Shown: one piece after another, positions 21,434 to 33,941 of the stretch
Position numbering within the stretch: the stretch's first letter is position 1
Layout: each line of letters starts with the position of its first letter
DNA from: Aurelia coerulea
Taxonomy: Eukaryota > Cnidaria > Scyphozoa > Semaeostomeae > Ulmaridae
Reading direction: 5' to 3'
Length of the DNA: 64,000 nt
Assembly: GCA_039566865.1 (NCBI GenBank)
Contig: CM076958.1
Span: 6,734,501 to 6,798,500 of the forward strand
The notes under the pieces: model-generated
The model's input: the letters and a program-made list of their open reading frames with translations, nothing else
Databases searched by the model: none
What the model was told of the DNA's origin: nothing
Translations under genes and position numbers: made by a program

Positions 21434-22414
21434 TAAAATATGTTTCTTTTTGGATAAATAATTCCAAGTTTCACTGACAAGAGATTAAGGAACTCCACAC
21501 GTGTTTTTTTTATAAGAAATTTCCCACAAAAAACTCCAAGTACTCAAAATCTGATAACTCTAAGGAAACTTCCAGTCTGGCCCGAATTCTTAGTTTCTTT
21601 ATGAAAAAATACGTGAACACGTATATCTTTATAAGAAATCGCAAAGAAATTTCCCCTTTCATGTCATCAAAATTAAAAGAACTGCAGTACTGGGAGCAAA
21701 TAAATTATGAAATAATTCCTTTTGATTGAAGGAAATTATTGTTATATTTTTACTTGATTTTCAGTTATTTCCTGTATCAAATTACCAGTAAGGTCATTTA
21801 GTAAAGTTTGAAAATTGGGAAGGCTTCAAAAACCTTCAAAAAAGAAGGTTCCCCTCAAAAGACTGAGTTCCATTGATTTCAATCGCACTTCCAAGGTATT
21901 CAAGCCAAAAGGGCAAAAACTATTTCTTTGTCAAAACCAAAACTCAACGTCTACTACCACAGCCACAAACCTCGGCCTCCTGAAAAAAATTCAGCAGGGG
22001 GTAGTATTTCCCAAATTCTCCTGATAACTTCACTGAATTCACAGAACGCGCCATTTTTATTATTTTTCCATAGGCTTCCCTCAATTCTTCCTTTTCCTTA
22101 CGCAACCCCCGGAATTTTCGATAAACCTCGCTTTCAACGCTATTGAGAACAAAGTAAATTTATAACAAGCCTCCTAGAGTCACATGAGCAAAATACTCAA
22201 TTCTGATTGGACAGAATCATCGGGCTCTCACCCTGCATAATTTCCTTTCCAATGGACGTAAATGTTAGGAAATGCTGTGAGAGAAACTGAGCAAATTGGG
22301 CCCAAGAATCTACGCATGCTCTCCGATCGGGCCTAAATCAATGTTGAAACAGAACTGCGCATTTCATATTACTCTTAATGCAAGAGGACGTTGTGTTTCA
22401 GTGTGGTAACGTAC
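21434..22414. other. Non-coding region
   Basis: No gene recognised. The motif TATAAGAAATTTCCC / TATAAGAAATCGC recurs near 21511 and 21632. Only short chance frames occur. Confidence 0.35.
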
Positions 22415-22560
22415 CTTTCCCCAGTCAATGGCGCCATTGTTTGCTGGGATTCTGAACCTTTCCTCTCAACTTCACCTGCGAAGTTTGCATCTGTAGCTGT
22501 GTAGGACGGGGGTCCTCTGTGCAGGCCGGTTACAGCATCCTCTAAAGTTGATATATTTTC
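22415..22560 (-). other. Candidate orphan host exon (unidentified)
   Basis: On the minus strand a 146-bp segment lies between AAAATCAG (acceptor side) and AAAG|GTACGT (strong donor). One frame is open throughout and reads ENISTLEDAVTGLHRGPPSY, then TATDANFAGEVERKGSESQQ. The codon content looks like real protein, and a tyrosine-rich HYENQEN lies just upstream in the same frame. It could be part of a cytoplasmic tail or linker; I do not recognise the family. The acceptor lacks a strong pyrimidine tract, and no neighbouring exon was found. Confidence 0.3.
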
Positions 22561-23119
22561 CTGATTTTCATAATGAGTACTGCTAGCTAATACGTGGCAA
22601 ATGACGCGTTCGCTCTAGATAACGCTTGTTTTAGCAGAAATTAATACGACATGATCTTGCACGATGAAAGTACCTGAAAATTCGCTGCTATGTTAATATT
22701 TTCGACCGTGCAGAAGGTCAGAAGAATTATGGGACAGGACACCAAGAAACAATGCTGACAAAGGTTTTGTCAAATAAAAACGCTAATGAGGGATCTCTAA
22801 ATGTTCAACATGCTTTAAACATGCTTTAAACATAAGCTGCTGGTCAAGAAAGTACCAATTCTTGTTGAATTTGTTGTTGTGCCAGGGTAAACATCTTGGA
22901 AATCTGTCCAACATGAAATAAGCCGACGTCAAATTTTGCTATAGCATAGCGAGAAACTTCTGTCTTGCATGCGCTTTCTGTGCGCTTTCTTTATTTCTGT
23001 GCCAAGTAGCAGAGGTAAAACGTCAATCAATCGCTTCAACGAGCGTGACGAACTTTCTTTCTTTCTTTCTTCCTTTCTAACTGACCTGGAGACCCTCTTG
23101 ACTTACAAAGTGGACTTTG
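22561..23119. other. Non-coding gap
   Basis: No gene recognised; a CTTTCTTTCTTTCTTCC microsatellite lies at about 23054-23072. Confidence 0.4.
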
Positions 23120-24030
23120 TAATCAAAAACTGGTGTCCCCTAGGGCTCTGTGCTAGGGCCCCTATTATCTAATATCTTCCTGAATGATTTTATCTGCATT
23201 GTGTAGCATTAAGAGGTGCGCAATAATTCAGACATTTTCTGAATTTCTTCATGATATATACTCCAAACGCCTCAATTCAGAAAACGGAAATCAATAAAAA
23301 GTAAAATCAAACCCAACCTAGAAATTCTTAGGTATTTAGTTGTAACCTCTATTCTGTACTGTTTATTTTGTATTTAAATCATCTTTTGTTATCTGTAGCC
23401 GTAGTTGACCATGTATCCAATGATATAGCGTCTTGATATAAAAATTGTTTTGCTGATGATAATACCATTGTTTTCTTGCGGTGACACTTTTGAAAGTGTG
23501 ACTTCGTGTGTCTTCAAACCTTGAAGACAATCTCAAGCGATCTCTCGGTTCAAAACTAATCAAATGGTAGCCAATCCATTAAAATTTCAAGTTATGCTTC
23601 TCAGTTTGAAGACAAATGATAATATTGTTCTCGATATTGGAAATGTATCCATTGATGTCACTAGTGTTAAGTCATTGCGGATTACCATAGACTCGAGACT
23701 ATAATTCGACCAACATGTGGCCAAATTATGTCAAAAGCAAACAACAAGATCAGTGTCTTCTCTAGAGTCTCAAACTATTTAAATGAGAAACAATCTATTT
23801 TATTGTACAATTGATTCATAATGTCTCAGTTTAACTATTTTCCGTTGATACGGCTGTTTTGCGGAAAGGTTGCTAATAGAGATCTGAATCGCAACCATAA
23901 CAGAGCGCTTTGAATTCTCTTGAACGATTTTACATCCTCTTTTGATGAGTTGTTACAGAGAGGAAAGGAGAGCACTATTCATCAAATGAACTTGCAAAAG
24001 TTAATGCTCGAGGTTTAGAAGTTTAACAAA
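23120..24030 (+). pseudogene. LINE D reverse-transcriptase relic
   Basis: Decayed plus-strand RT. GVP*GSVLGPLLSNIFLNDF is at about 23132-23195 with a stop in place of Gln, then FADDNT at 23448-23465 retains the catalytic Asp pair. Later pieces include MVANPLKFQVM (23563), NIVLDIGNVSIDV, IDSRL-FDQHVAKLCQK and LLMSCYREERRALFIK-like C-terminal matches in changing frames. There are many stops and frameshifts, and no endonuclease, so it is an old 5'-truncated insertion. The next element (24064) lies against its 3' end. Confidence 0.8.
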
Positions 24031-24063
24031 AACAAAATGCTTCTTTTTTGTGGGATATTTTCC

Positions 24064-24490
24064 AGGAGGGGGGGGGGGGGTACCTCATTTTTTCCGTGCG
24101 GGAAAGTGCCGCCGAGCAGGGTATCATTTTCAGGATTCCTACTCCGGGACAGGGTATCACTTTTGTATAGTCGGCTCAATGACAGGGTCCATATTTTGTA
24201 TAATTGACTCCGCAACGTCGTTGTAAACCATTTGCACTCCGGGAGTTTCATTTAAATCGTTTGGATGGCAACATTTCAACTTTTTTGATAGATTTCTGTC
24301 AAATTTCTATCAAATTCCCAGGGCAGCGTACAATTTTGTATAAAGAAACTCATTAACAGGGTATCGTTTTACAAATTTTACTCCGAGACAAGGTAACATT
24401 TTTGGGAATTTTACTCCGGGACAGGGTGCCTATTCAGATTTTCCAGTGGCACGTCCCCGTTTTTCGTAGACCATGTACCTCCCCCGGGGA
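24064..24490. mobile_element. G-rich TIR mini-transposon with ACTCCGGGACAGGGTATC subrepeats
   Basis: The left end is a run of G followed by TACCTC and the right end is GTACCTCCCCCGGGG. TATTTTCC flanks both sides (24056-24063 and 24491-24498), an 8-bp duplication. The interior is built of about 40-bp subrepeats around GGGACAGGGTATCA-TTTT (for example near 24115, 24152, 24190, 24355, 24418). Same architecture as 10273-10782 and 46119-46413. Ends are uncertain by one or two bases because the flanks share sequence. Confidence 0.8.
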
Positions 24491-24498
24491 TATTTTCC

Positions 24499-24735
24499 AA
24501 GAAAAAGACACTAATTACAATTCAAGATTCAAAGATTCAGTTGATGTTCCTCAAACTAAAAAAACTACCGGGTAAGCAAGAAAAAAGTTCCCACTTTTGA
24601 AAATTCATAGCATCAAGAGTACTGGATGGATTGGAATGCATCAATATTTGCTTCACAGCCAAAAGATCGAAGTATTTTTGCCTTGTTACAAGCATTAGCA
24701 TTGGACAAATTGGTAAATTCAAATTTGTAAAAACT
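24499..24735. other. Short non-coding gap before the satellite
   Basis: Nothing recognised. Confidence 0.4.
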
Positions 24736-27590
24736 TTGTGGTTGCAAAAAGACTGAAAAAGGCCTAAAATACATGATCAAATCATAAAAGACTCATCGCT
24801 CAGAAATACAGAGAAAAAGCAATTTCTCATAGGTGAAGGATATCGTCTGCAGATTTGTTTCAAAACGACTGAAAAAGGACTAATATACATGATCAAATCA
24901 TAAAAGAATCATCGCTCAGAACAACAGAGAAAAAGCAATTTCTCATAGGTGAAAGATATCGTCTGCAGAATTGTTGCAAAAAGACTGAAAAAGGACTAAT
25001 ATACATGATCAAATCATAAAAGACTCATCGCTCAGAACAACAGAGAAAAAGCAATTTCTCATAGGTGAAAGATATCGTCTGCAGATTTGTTGCAAAAAGA
25101 CTGAAAAAGGACTAAAATACATGATCAAATCATAAAAGAATCATCGCTCAGAACAACAGAGAAAAAGCAATTTCTCATAGGTGAAAGATATCGTCAACAG
25201 ATTTGTTCCAAAAAGACTGAAAAAGGACTAACATACATGATCAAATCATAAAAGAATCATCGCTCAGAACAACAGAGAAAAAGCAATTTCTCATAGGTGA
25301 AAGATATCGTCTGCAGATTTGTTGCAAAAAGACTGAAAAAGGACTAATATACATGATCCAATCATAAAAGACTCATCGCTCAGAACAACAGAGAAAAAGC
25401 AATTTCTCATAGGTGAAAGATATCGTCTGCAGATTTGTTCCAAAAAGACTGAAAAAGGACTAATATACATGATCAAATCATAAAAGAATCATCGCTCAGA
25501 ACAACAGAGAAAAAGCAATTTCTCATAGGTGAAAGATATCGTCAACAGATTTGTTGCAAAAAGACTGAAAAAGGACTAATATACATGATCCAATCATAAA
25601 AGACTCATCGCTCAGAACAACAGAGAAAAAGCAATTTCTCATAGGTGAAAGATATCGTCTGCAGATTTGTTGCAAAAAGACTGAAAAAGGACTAATATAC
25701 ATGATCAAATCATAAAAGAATCATCGCTCAGAACAACAGAGAAAAAGCAATTTCTCATAGGTGAAAGGTATCGTCTGCAGATTTGTTCCAAAAAGACTGA
25801 AAAAGGACTAATATACATGATCCAATCATAAAAGAATCATCGCTCAGAACAACAGAGAAAAAGCAATTTCTCATAGGTGAAAGATATCGTCTACAGATTT
25901 GTTGCAAAAAGACTGAAAAAGGACTAATATACATGATCAAATCATAAAAGAATCATCGCTCAGAACAACAGAGAAAAAGCAATTTCTCATAGGTGAAAGA
26001 TATCGTCTGCAGATTTGTTGCAAAAAGACTGAAAAAGGACTAATATACATGATCAAATCATAAAAGAATCATCGCTCAGAACAACAGAGAAAAAGCAATT
26101 TCTCATAGGTGAAAGATATCGTCTACAGATTTGTTGCAAAAAGACTGAAAAAGGACTAATATACATGATCAAATCATAAAAGAATCATCGCTCAGAACAA
26201 CAGAGAAAAAGCAATTTCTCATAGGTGAAAGATATCGTCTGCAGATTTGTTGCAAAAAGACTGAAAAAGGACTAATATACATGATCCAATCATAAAAGAA
26301 TCATCGCTCAGAACAACAGAGAAAAAGCAATTTCTCATAGGTGAAAGATATCGTCTACAGATTTGTTGCAAAAAGACTGAAAAAGGACTAATATACATGA
26401 TCAAATCATAAAAGACTCATCGCTCAGAACAACAGAGAAAAAGCAATTTCTCATAGGTGAAAGATATCGTCTGCAGATTTGTTGCAAAAAGACTGAAAAA
26501 GGACTAATATACATGATCCAATCATAAAAGAATCATCGCTCAGAACAACAGAGAAAAAGCAATTTCTCATAGGTGAAAGATATCGTCTGCAGATTTGTTG
26601 CAAAAAGACTGAAAAAGGACTAATATATACATGATCCAATCATAAAAGAATCATCGCTCAGAACAACAGAGAAAAAGCAATTTCTCATAGGTGAAAGATA
26701 TCGTCTGCAGATTTGTTGCAAAAAGACTGAAAAAGGACTAATATACATGATCAAATCATAAAAGAATCATCGCTCAGAACAACAGAGAAAAAGCAATTTC
26801 TCATAGGTGAAAGATATCGTCTGCAGATTTGTTCCAAAAAGACTGAAAAAGGACTAATATACATGATCAAATCATAAAAGAATCATCGCTCAGAACAACA
26901 GAGAAAAAGCAATTTCTCATAGGTGAAAGATATCGTCTGCAGATTTGTTGCAAAAAGACTGAAAAAGGACTAATATACATGATCAAATCATAAAAGAATC
27001 ATCGCTCAGAACAACAGAGAAAAAGCAATTTCTCATAGGTGAAAGATATCGTCTGCAGATTTGTTCCAAAAAGACTGAAAAAGGACTAATATGCATGATC
27101 CAATCATAAAAGAATCATCGCTCAGAACAACAGAGAAAAAGCAATTTCTCATAGGTGAAGGATATCGTCTGCAGATTTGTTCCAAAAAGACTGAAAAAGG
27201 ACTAACATACATGATCAAATCATAAAAGAATCACCGCTCAGAACAACAGAGAAAAAGCAATTTCTCATAGGTGAAAGATATCGTCTGCAGATTTGTTCCA
27301 AAAAGACTGAAAAAGGACTAACATACATGATCAAATCATAAAAGAATCATCGCTCAGAACAACAGAGAAAAAGCAATTTCTCATAGGTGAAAGATATCAT
27401 CTGCAGATTTGTTGCAAAAAGACTGAAAAAGGACTAACATACATGATCAAATCATAAAAGAATCATCGCTCAGAACAACAGAGAAAAAGCAATTTCTCAT
27501 AGGTGAAAGATATCGTCTGCAGATTTGTTGCAAAAAGACTGAAAAAGGACTAAAATACATGATCAAATCGTAAAAGAGTCATCGCTCATG
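24736..27590. repeat. Tandem array of a 116-bp satellite, about 24.6 copies
   Basis: The same unit repeats every 116 bp; fixed words include AAAAAGACTGAAAAAGGACTAA, CATCGCTCAGAACAACAGAG and GCAATTTCTCATAGGTGAAA (each split here below 23 bases). Copies differ at a few recurrent sites: TTGTTGC or TTGTTCC, GATCAAATC or GATCCAATC, GAATCATC or GACTCATC, and CTGCAG, CTACAG or CAACAG. Variants alternate in places (copies 6-10), hinting at a 232-bp higher-order unit. One copy near 26620 has a 2-bp insertion. Short minus-strand frames inside recur with the period and are not genes. The outermost copies are the most diverged, as expected for an array homogenised by unequal exchange. Confidence 0.95.
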
Positions 27591-28206
27591 ATTTATTGTC
27601 ATGGTATTGAAAATGTTTAGTATCTGTTTGAGAATCTATGTCTTATTACTCTCGAGAGAGGTGAAACGCCCGTGTGTATTGTTCTGTGCGAGGAGAGTCC
27701 GAACGATTTGATCAAGTGTTTTAGGCCCCTTTTCAGTCATTTTGAAAACATGAAATTTTTATAAAGTTCAATTTACCGTCATGCTTAAAAAAGGGAATGG
27801 AGAGAATTGCCGTTGCAAAATATGTAAACAGGGTATTTTACGTTACTTTTCATGAACTATAATTTCTTTCTTGTAAATAATTGGTCTTTATTAGTTCTTG
27901 TATTTAGAGCTGTTTCTTACAACCAACATTAAAGAATTTTACAATAATAATAATATTAATAACAATCATCATTATAATAGCATATACATGAAACTCATTT
28001 AAAGGGGCTGTACAACCCGCCCTCTCTGCGTGGCGTTGCGTGTCAAATTACAGGCTAAACACAACGCATCAAACAGCAATTCTGCATAGAGAACAGTATC
28101 CGCTATCGGTAATCGAAGCTTTGATGGAGGATTTGTTTCTTTGTTTCAATGTTGAATATTTGAAAGTTCTAATCGATGTCAAAAGTTCCATCACATTTCA
28201 CAGACA
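27591..28206. other. Non-coding gap
   Basis: No gene. AATAATAATAATATTAATAA-type simple repeat at about 27943-27975. Sequence after the array keeps a few bases of the unit (TCATCGCTCATG) and then diverges. Confidence 0.4.
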
Positions 28207-28208
28207 TA

Positions 28209-30549
28209 GAGTAGCGTCGCCCATTATGGCCAGTCGCCCATTATGGCCGACTAGCAAGAGAAATTAAATTTCAGGGGACTGACGACCAGTAATAAAATTG
28301 CAATTGCACGGAAAATCTTCGCTGACATAGCAAGACTGAATTATGTTTTTTATGCGCGTGCAGATATCCCTCGAAACCGAGGCAATGGTGACATCAGAAT
28401 TATTACAAACGCTCCTTTCCTTAGTTCTAGAACTGACTACAGCTGAAACCATAACAGCAACAACAACGAGCGGGTGAAGGTCACACGGAAAGAACTTACA
28501 CTGAAATACGGAGAACAACCCAAAACAAAAACAAGACAGTTATACACACAAGGAATCCGCGGAGTTTTACCCAGTTTATTAATCGCAAGCCAATGTTGTA
28601 AAGAAATCAAACTATTTAATTCTTGGCAATGAAAATCTCTTGCAAAGCCTGGAGTTTCTGCTCTCTCAACTAACCCTTCGATGGACTAAAACTTCCCGCC
28701 CGACGTGCGTCACTGCGAGTAACATCGACGAGCGATTAATATTTTCTGAACGCAGTTATGCTTACCTTGAAGTAAAAAATTGTTCTGTAAAATGTAAAAA
28801 ATTAGCTTTGCTCAATGATCAATTTGCCATAAAGGGAATACAAACGTGAGATCGATGTCACAAGAAATTTGCGATATACTTCAAAACAACGAGAACTTTG
28901 CCCCAATCTATCATAAACTGACCCCCTGGTACATCAAACCAAACATAAAGTAATCAATACTAACATAGGCTAAGGACGGGGGTATAATTTTGACTTCACC
29001 TTGAGCTGTTGTCGTTGCTCTCCATTGTTTGCTGCTGCTAGATTGTAAACAAACAAAGATGGCGGACTGGGAAATCAGCATAAAACCAACACGTAGATAT
29101 CTAATTTTTACAATGTCATCCCCTATTTTCCCGGCAGTACCGATACGATTTTCTGACAGCCAAATAAAATTTCGATCAATACAAAAAGCTTCCTGAAAAG
29201 GTTGCGGCCAGATTTTTTGCAAATTACATAGCACTATTTTGAACCAAAATCTAGTAACCTTGAAATTTCTTGGTTTGTGAGGCTCAGAAGAGTCAAATAG
29301 GCTTGCAATTCAATGAAATAAACAACAAAGTATTTACCTCTTCAAAAATAATTTGATTGCTTGTTTATTTCAAGGATTTTGAACACCAGGAGGGTTTACT
29401 TTGGCAGACCAAAATACTTAGGCCGATAACCATGTGAAGATCACCGGTACTTCGATAAAAGCTTTAAGTATGACCCCCTATTTTCCCGAATAGCTCACCT
29501 GGCTCAAAATGTTGCTCAGATCTTGGAGAAGGATTTCAGAGATGATGGTGAAAAGGCTGCGGCCAGTTTTGGAGCATTTTCCAAAACATTAAATACTTTA
29601 ATTCTTCGTCTTTTGCGACAATCACCACGATATCTATTCCGCGTGTTTGGAGCCTTTTAAAATGTTTGATTAACTTCAGCCCTCGTCCAAGAAATTTTCA
29701 ACTTCCAACCTGTGCATTTGGCCAAGTACCGAAGACAATAGGCCAATTCCCAGGGGTCGGAAATCTTCGAAAATCTATTGTTTGTTTTTCCTGGCAGCTT
29801 CCCAGATTCACAGATTCCAACTAAATGCGGGGGCGCAAGGTGCTGTCGGTCAGCGGCAAAAACATAATTCAGTCTTGTTCACTGACATCTGTTTTATCAT
29901 GATTTGACTTTCACTGAAGTTTCAGTTGATTTGCATTAAAACCCAACGAGATGGTTTGTGCACATCTCTAATAGATTCTTTCAAGTATCAGCAAATTTCA
30001 TGATTCTATCTACATTCCTTCCTCTTTTTCGTTCATTCAGCACCTTGCGGTGTGAAATTTTTGAAATGTGCTTTGATTTTTCAAAAGGCCTGTCTCTTGA
30101 GAGGAAATCTACAATGAAACCAAAGCAAAGTTATTTTTGATTCAGATTTAAGGCCATTAAGTGCTGCTAATTGCTAGTTTTGTTGCCCATTATGCCTATC
30201 AGTTTACCAGAGAAGGTTTCCAGTCGCTTAAAAATACTAAAAAGCAAACTTTATTCAAAAAATACCAATTTGGGTTCATTTTCTTATTAAGACTTCTTAC
30301 CGGAGAGTAGTGTTACGTGTTTGTCCTGCGGCCATAATGGGCGAAGCTCGAAGAAAACGACGTTTTTACCCCCTTCCTTAAAATCTTCTAAAATCAGTAT
30401 GAAGAGTTTACGTGGAAAGTCAATACTCTTTTATCTTTTTCTCCATTACTTGGTGATATAACCTGGCTACTTGGTTTTTTCATTAATTGCTCTTTTGGGA
30501 TCTAACTCAGAACTCCGTGACGACATGGGCATAATGGGCGACACTACTC
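28209..30549. mobile_element. TA-flanked DNA transposon (Tc1/mariner-like ends), no transposase
   Basis: The left end GAGTAGCGTCGCCCATTATG and right end CATAATGGGCGACACTACTC are inverted with one mismatch, each abutting TA (28207-28208 and 30550-30551). The CGCCCATTATGGCC word repeats inside the left end (28217 and 28233), and GGCCATAATGGGCG recurs near 30332. An internal inverted pair (CAAGACTGAATTATG near 28328 and CATAATTCAGTCTTG near 29865) indicates more foldback structure. No DDE/D transposase motif was seen in 2.34 kb, so this is a non-autonomous copy. The small Cys-rich minus frame at 28264-28518 is unassigned. Confidence 0.75.
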
Positions 30550-30618
30550 TACACAAGAAAACACTGCGATGAAACTTAGGTAGAAGCTGCGATGAAACTG
30601 ACCTCCATTAAATTACAT

Positions 30619-31134
30619 GCGCGGGTTAACATAGGGCTCAAATCTTTAAAAAGGTCGGTGTAAAATTCTATGACAGTTTCCTTTGAATTAAATGGCTTGG
30701 AAGGAACTTAGCGTTTTTTGCTGCAAATCTGCGTTGGAAATTTATTGATATCTTGATTAGTTCAAAATGGCGGCATTTATTAAATTTGAAGCTATGACGT
30801 CATCAAATTTCTAATCCTAAACCAGAAAATATAATGATTTCTGCTTTCACCATATTGTAGGCCTTCATAAACTATGGTTTCCTTGAAAGTTATATGATTT
30901 TTCGTCCTTTGGTTTAGGATTTACGATGATTTAAATGTTTTCAAAATTTTCCGTCAATTTTTTCAAAAATCATTAAATTGCCGCCATTTAGAAAAAAATC
31001 AAGATATCAAAAAATTTCCGCGGCAGATTTACAGCAAAGTACTATAAGTTCCTCTCAAGCCATTCAATTCAAAGAAAACTGGAATAGAATTTTACACCCA
31101 CCCTTTAAAGATTTTAACCTATGCTGCGCGGGTT
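30619..31134. mobile_element. Mutator-like foldback element with 9-10 bp target duplication
   Basis: A direct repeat GCGCGGGTT (30619-30627 and 31126-31134; 10 bp if the preceding T is counted) flanks a palindromic unit of 498 bp. The arms pair over about 150 bp: GTGTAAAATTCTAT near 30658 with ATAGAATTTTACAC near 31085, and AAATGGCGGCATTTA near 30766 with TAAATTGCCGCCATTT near 30973. Duplications of 9-10 bp with long TIRs are typical of Mutator-like MITEs. No coding capacity. Confidence 0.75.
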
Positions 31135-32475
31135 GTCCTGTACCTTCTGATTCTTTACAAAAAACTTGTACAGCCTCTTTAAAATTGAAATCATTACGTA
31201 TAGTCTTGGTAGTGGCAGAGTCAGCCTTTAATTGAGGCTTTTGCAACGGATGTTTGTGAAAGCACGCGTGCATGCAATGCAAATAAGACCCACAATTGAT
31301 ATGCTACTGACACTAATTGGAAGTAAAAGCAATTCTCAGCAGTAATCTATTCATACTATGATCAATCACCAAGTTACCCGAGGCCTTCAGCTACAAAAGC
31401 AAACTGTCATAGACAATTAAGGTACACTCATTTTTTAAGAGAAACTAAGGTCGGGGCTCATAAGTAGTTTCTTAAATTTAAGGACACTGTTATTGCCAAA
31501 AGTTTGTGATGAGGTTCTGATATTTCTAATGCTGAAAGTGTAGAAATAATTTAGTTTTTGCAAGAGGGGCTCCCAAATTACTTATTGAGACGTCAAAACA
31601 AGCAACAACAGAATTCAGACTAGAAAGATGTCAAAACAGTTACTATTACTCCACAGCGTCAAAACATTTTTGAGTGACCTGGGGAAGTTAAAGCAGCAAA
31701 TTACAAAAGTTTCTTAGCTTTCTCAATCCATATGGCGAGGTTTCTCAACTTTGGAAAAGTTGAACCTATTTCGAAAAGTTGCACCTACCGTTCCGTATAA
31801 AACGAGTGCAGTATTGAAGGCAGCTTGATTGTATAACCTAAATCGATGGTAGGAAGCTAGAGTTTTGTCGGTTTGAAGAACGATAACATATCTCTCTAGC
31901 TAAGGTGCGAAAATTTTTACAGGATGCAAAAAGATGTAAAACAAAGGGAGTATGACCTGGAAGCTTGTCCAGATTTGGTCCTGCTATCACTTTTCACGCT
32001 GATCATTGAAGCCAGGAAGGAAATCGAGCTGTTAATTTGAACAAAAGTCAGTTTTGCATAATGCCCTGATTAGTAACAACACACAAACAAAACAAAAAAC
32101 AACCACAATTTCAAAGATCATCCCAAAATCAATTTCATGGAAATTTTGCAATAACGCCCAATAACTCTAATAGCAGACGGTCAACTATTTTCGCGCAGTT
32201 TCCCGCCTTCTGACATGGCTCTTGAATCACCCTGAAGAAAATCACACGATGAATGAGATTTTAAAATTCTTGAGATTTTAAAATTGTTCAACAGTAAGTT
32301 ATGACCTACTCTAGCTCGAGTAGAACTAAACAAATCATGATACCAATAGCTAAAAATGAAACCTTATAAAAGTACTATACAAGATCCGTTAAGCCCGAAT
32401 CTCGCTCAGTTTCGGAAAAAGGCACATCGTCGTGGCATTGATTAGGTGAATGAGGCAATAAAAAAATAACAGCAG
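31135..32475. other. Non-coding gap
   Basis: No gene recognised on either strand; AT-rich with short chance frames only. Confidence 0.4.
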
Positions 32476-32479
32476 GAGT

Positions 32480-33242
32480 CCCCAAAAAAAGGCAACAGAT
32501 TTGAAAATTCTGATGCAAACCGCTTCATACTCATTATCCAAAGATTATTTATATTCAATTCTGCAATAATTAGATTGAATTTTGATATATTTTGCAGTAT
32601 TTTTGGTGACTTGGTAGTAGAGTTAAAAATTAGCAAACTTCAAAATTGTCCCCAGGTCAAAACCGGAGCTGCTGCATTAACAACGGTGAATCATAATGTC
32701 AAATTGTAAAACATGACAATCCCTGCAATTGCAAAGCATTGCTGACAAACACGCAAACACACAATTTAATTGAACATACACTTTCATAAAGATTTCTGAC
32801 AAAACACAGTCGTGCTTCTTAAGTGTGCATGATGGTTGCTTACTTTTTCTAAAATGACTAGGCAACTATACTTTCAAGTATAAATAAACACTGTGAGCTC
32901 CCTCGAGAATGGATAACACATGAATCAGTAAGGGATCTCTTTTTTTAGTTTCTCAATGAAGTTGTGTGCTTGTTTGTAATTATGTGAGTTTTCAAACATT
33001 GCCATCCTTTTAATTTTACAGTATTTTTTACACTAATGCTGGTAGCTCTGGTTTTGCCCTGACAGCAAATTTGAAGTTTGTTGATTTTTAATTGTTCAAT
33101 CAAGCTACCAAAAATTCTGAAAAATATATCAAAATTTAATCTAATCATTGCAGATTTAGATATAAATAATAATTTCATTATTTATCTGAAACCGCTTGCG
33201 TCAGAATTTTTTGAATCTGTTGCGTTTTTTTGGGACACCCGG
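32480..33242. mobile_element. Palindromic element with GGGTGTCCCAAAAAAA-type ends
   Basis: Inverted arms: the left begins near 32480 (GGAGTCCCCAAAAAAAGGCAAC) and the right ends near 33240 (GTTGCGTTTTTTTGGGACAC, then CCGG and TA). Similarity continues inward for about 200 bp on each side (for example TTTTGATATATTTT near 32580 with AAAATATATCAAAA near 33119). End words of the type GGGTGTCCCAAAAA with TA are shared with the element at 37698-38467, but the two interiors are different. The left boundary is approximate. Confidence 0.65.
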
Positions 33243-33936
33243 TAGAATTAGGCAAGCTTCAGTAATTCGGCTGCACACTGAAATCTACTAAGGTGATTAC
33301 GATATGACCCCCTTTATTCTCGAAAAAAAAGCAAGAGCATAACGGCTTGACAATCATTCAAAGGCCAGGTTCTTTGTTAGTAATGTCAAAATTACCACTA
33401 GCCTTTCACAGCCACAAAGTGTGCCTTTGGTAGGGAGTGGGCTTATTCGATATTTTGGCTTAGCAGGGAGGGGCTTATCAGTAAAGGGGCACAATGGAGA
33501 ACAAGGCTTAATAGAGGTGTTTCGGTATAAGTACCAACAAAGAATACCCTTGCTTCTATCGTGTGTGACAAAAGATGTTCCTATGTTCTATCAAATCTCG
33601 ATGAAAAGGAACTGCACAACTTCTACATCCCTGTCTCAATAATTTTGACATCCTCTTTACTATAGGTTACTGTAGGTTATGTAATTGATAAGTACTAAAC
33701 TCAGAATGATCACATCCTCCTGAAAAGCAATTGGACTCACTACTGTGCATGAAAAGATTAACATATATAAATATAAATCAGTCTTATTAATTTTATGTAG
33801 TTATCTGGGACGCTCATGATTTATTGTAAATAGAAATCAGATTTACAAAAGCCAATCAGCGGGCCTAAATACTGAAAGGGAGCAAGCACAAAGTTTTCAA
33901 ATCTTGATATTTCCAAATTGCAAATTGTATGCACTC
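33243..33936. other. Non-coding gap
   Basis: No gene recognised. ATGACCCCCTTTATTCTCG near 33303 resembles words in the 28.2-30.5 kb element (ATGACCCCCTATTTTCCCG near 29470). Confidence 0.35.
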
Positions 33937-33941
33937 ATGAA

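Noticed and set aside
25291..27218. A series of 61-residue minus-strand proteins
   Set aside because: They recur with the satellite period and change with its point variants; they are by-products of the repeat.
24736..27590. CRISPR-like array of repeats
   Set aside because: Units are contiguous 116-bp tandem copies without unique spacers, and the DNA is eukaryotic; it is a satellite.
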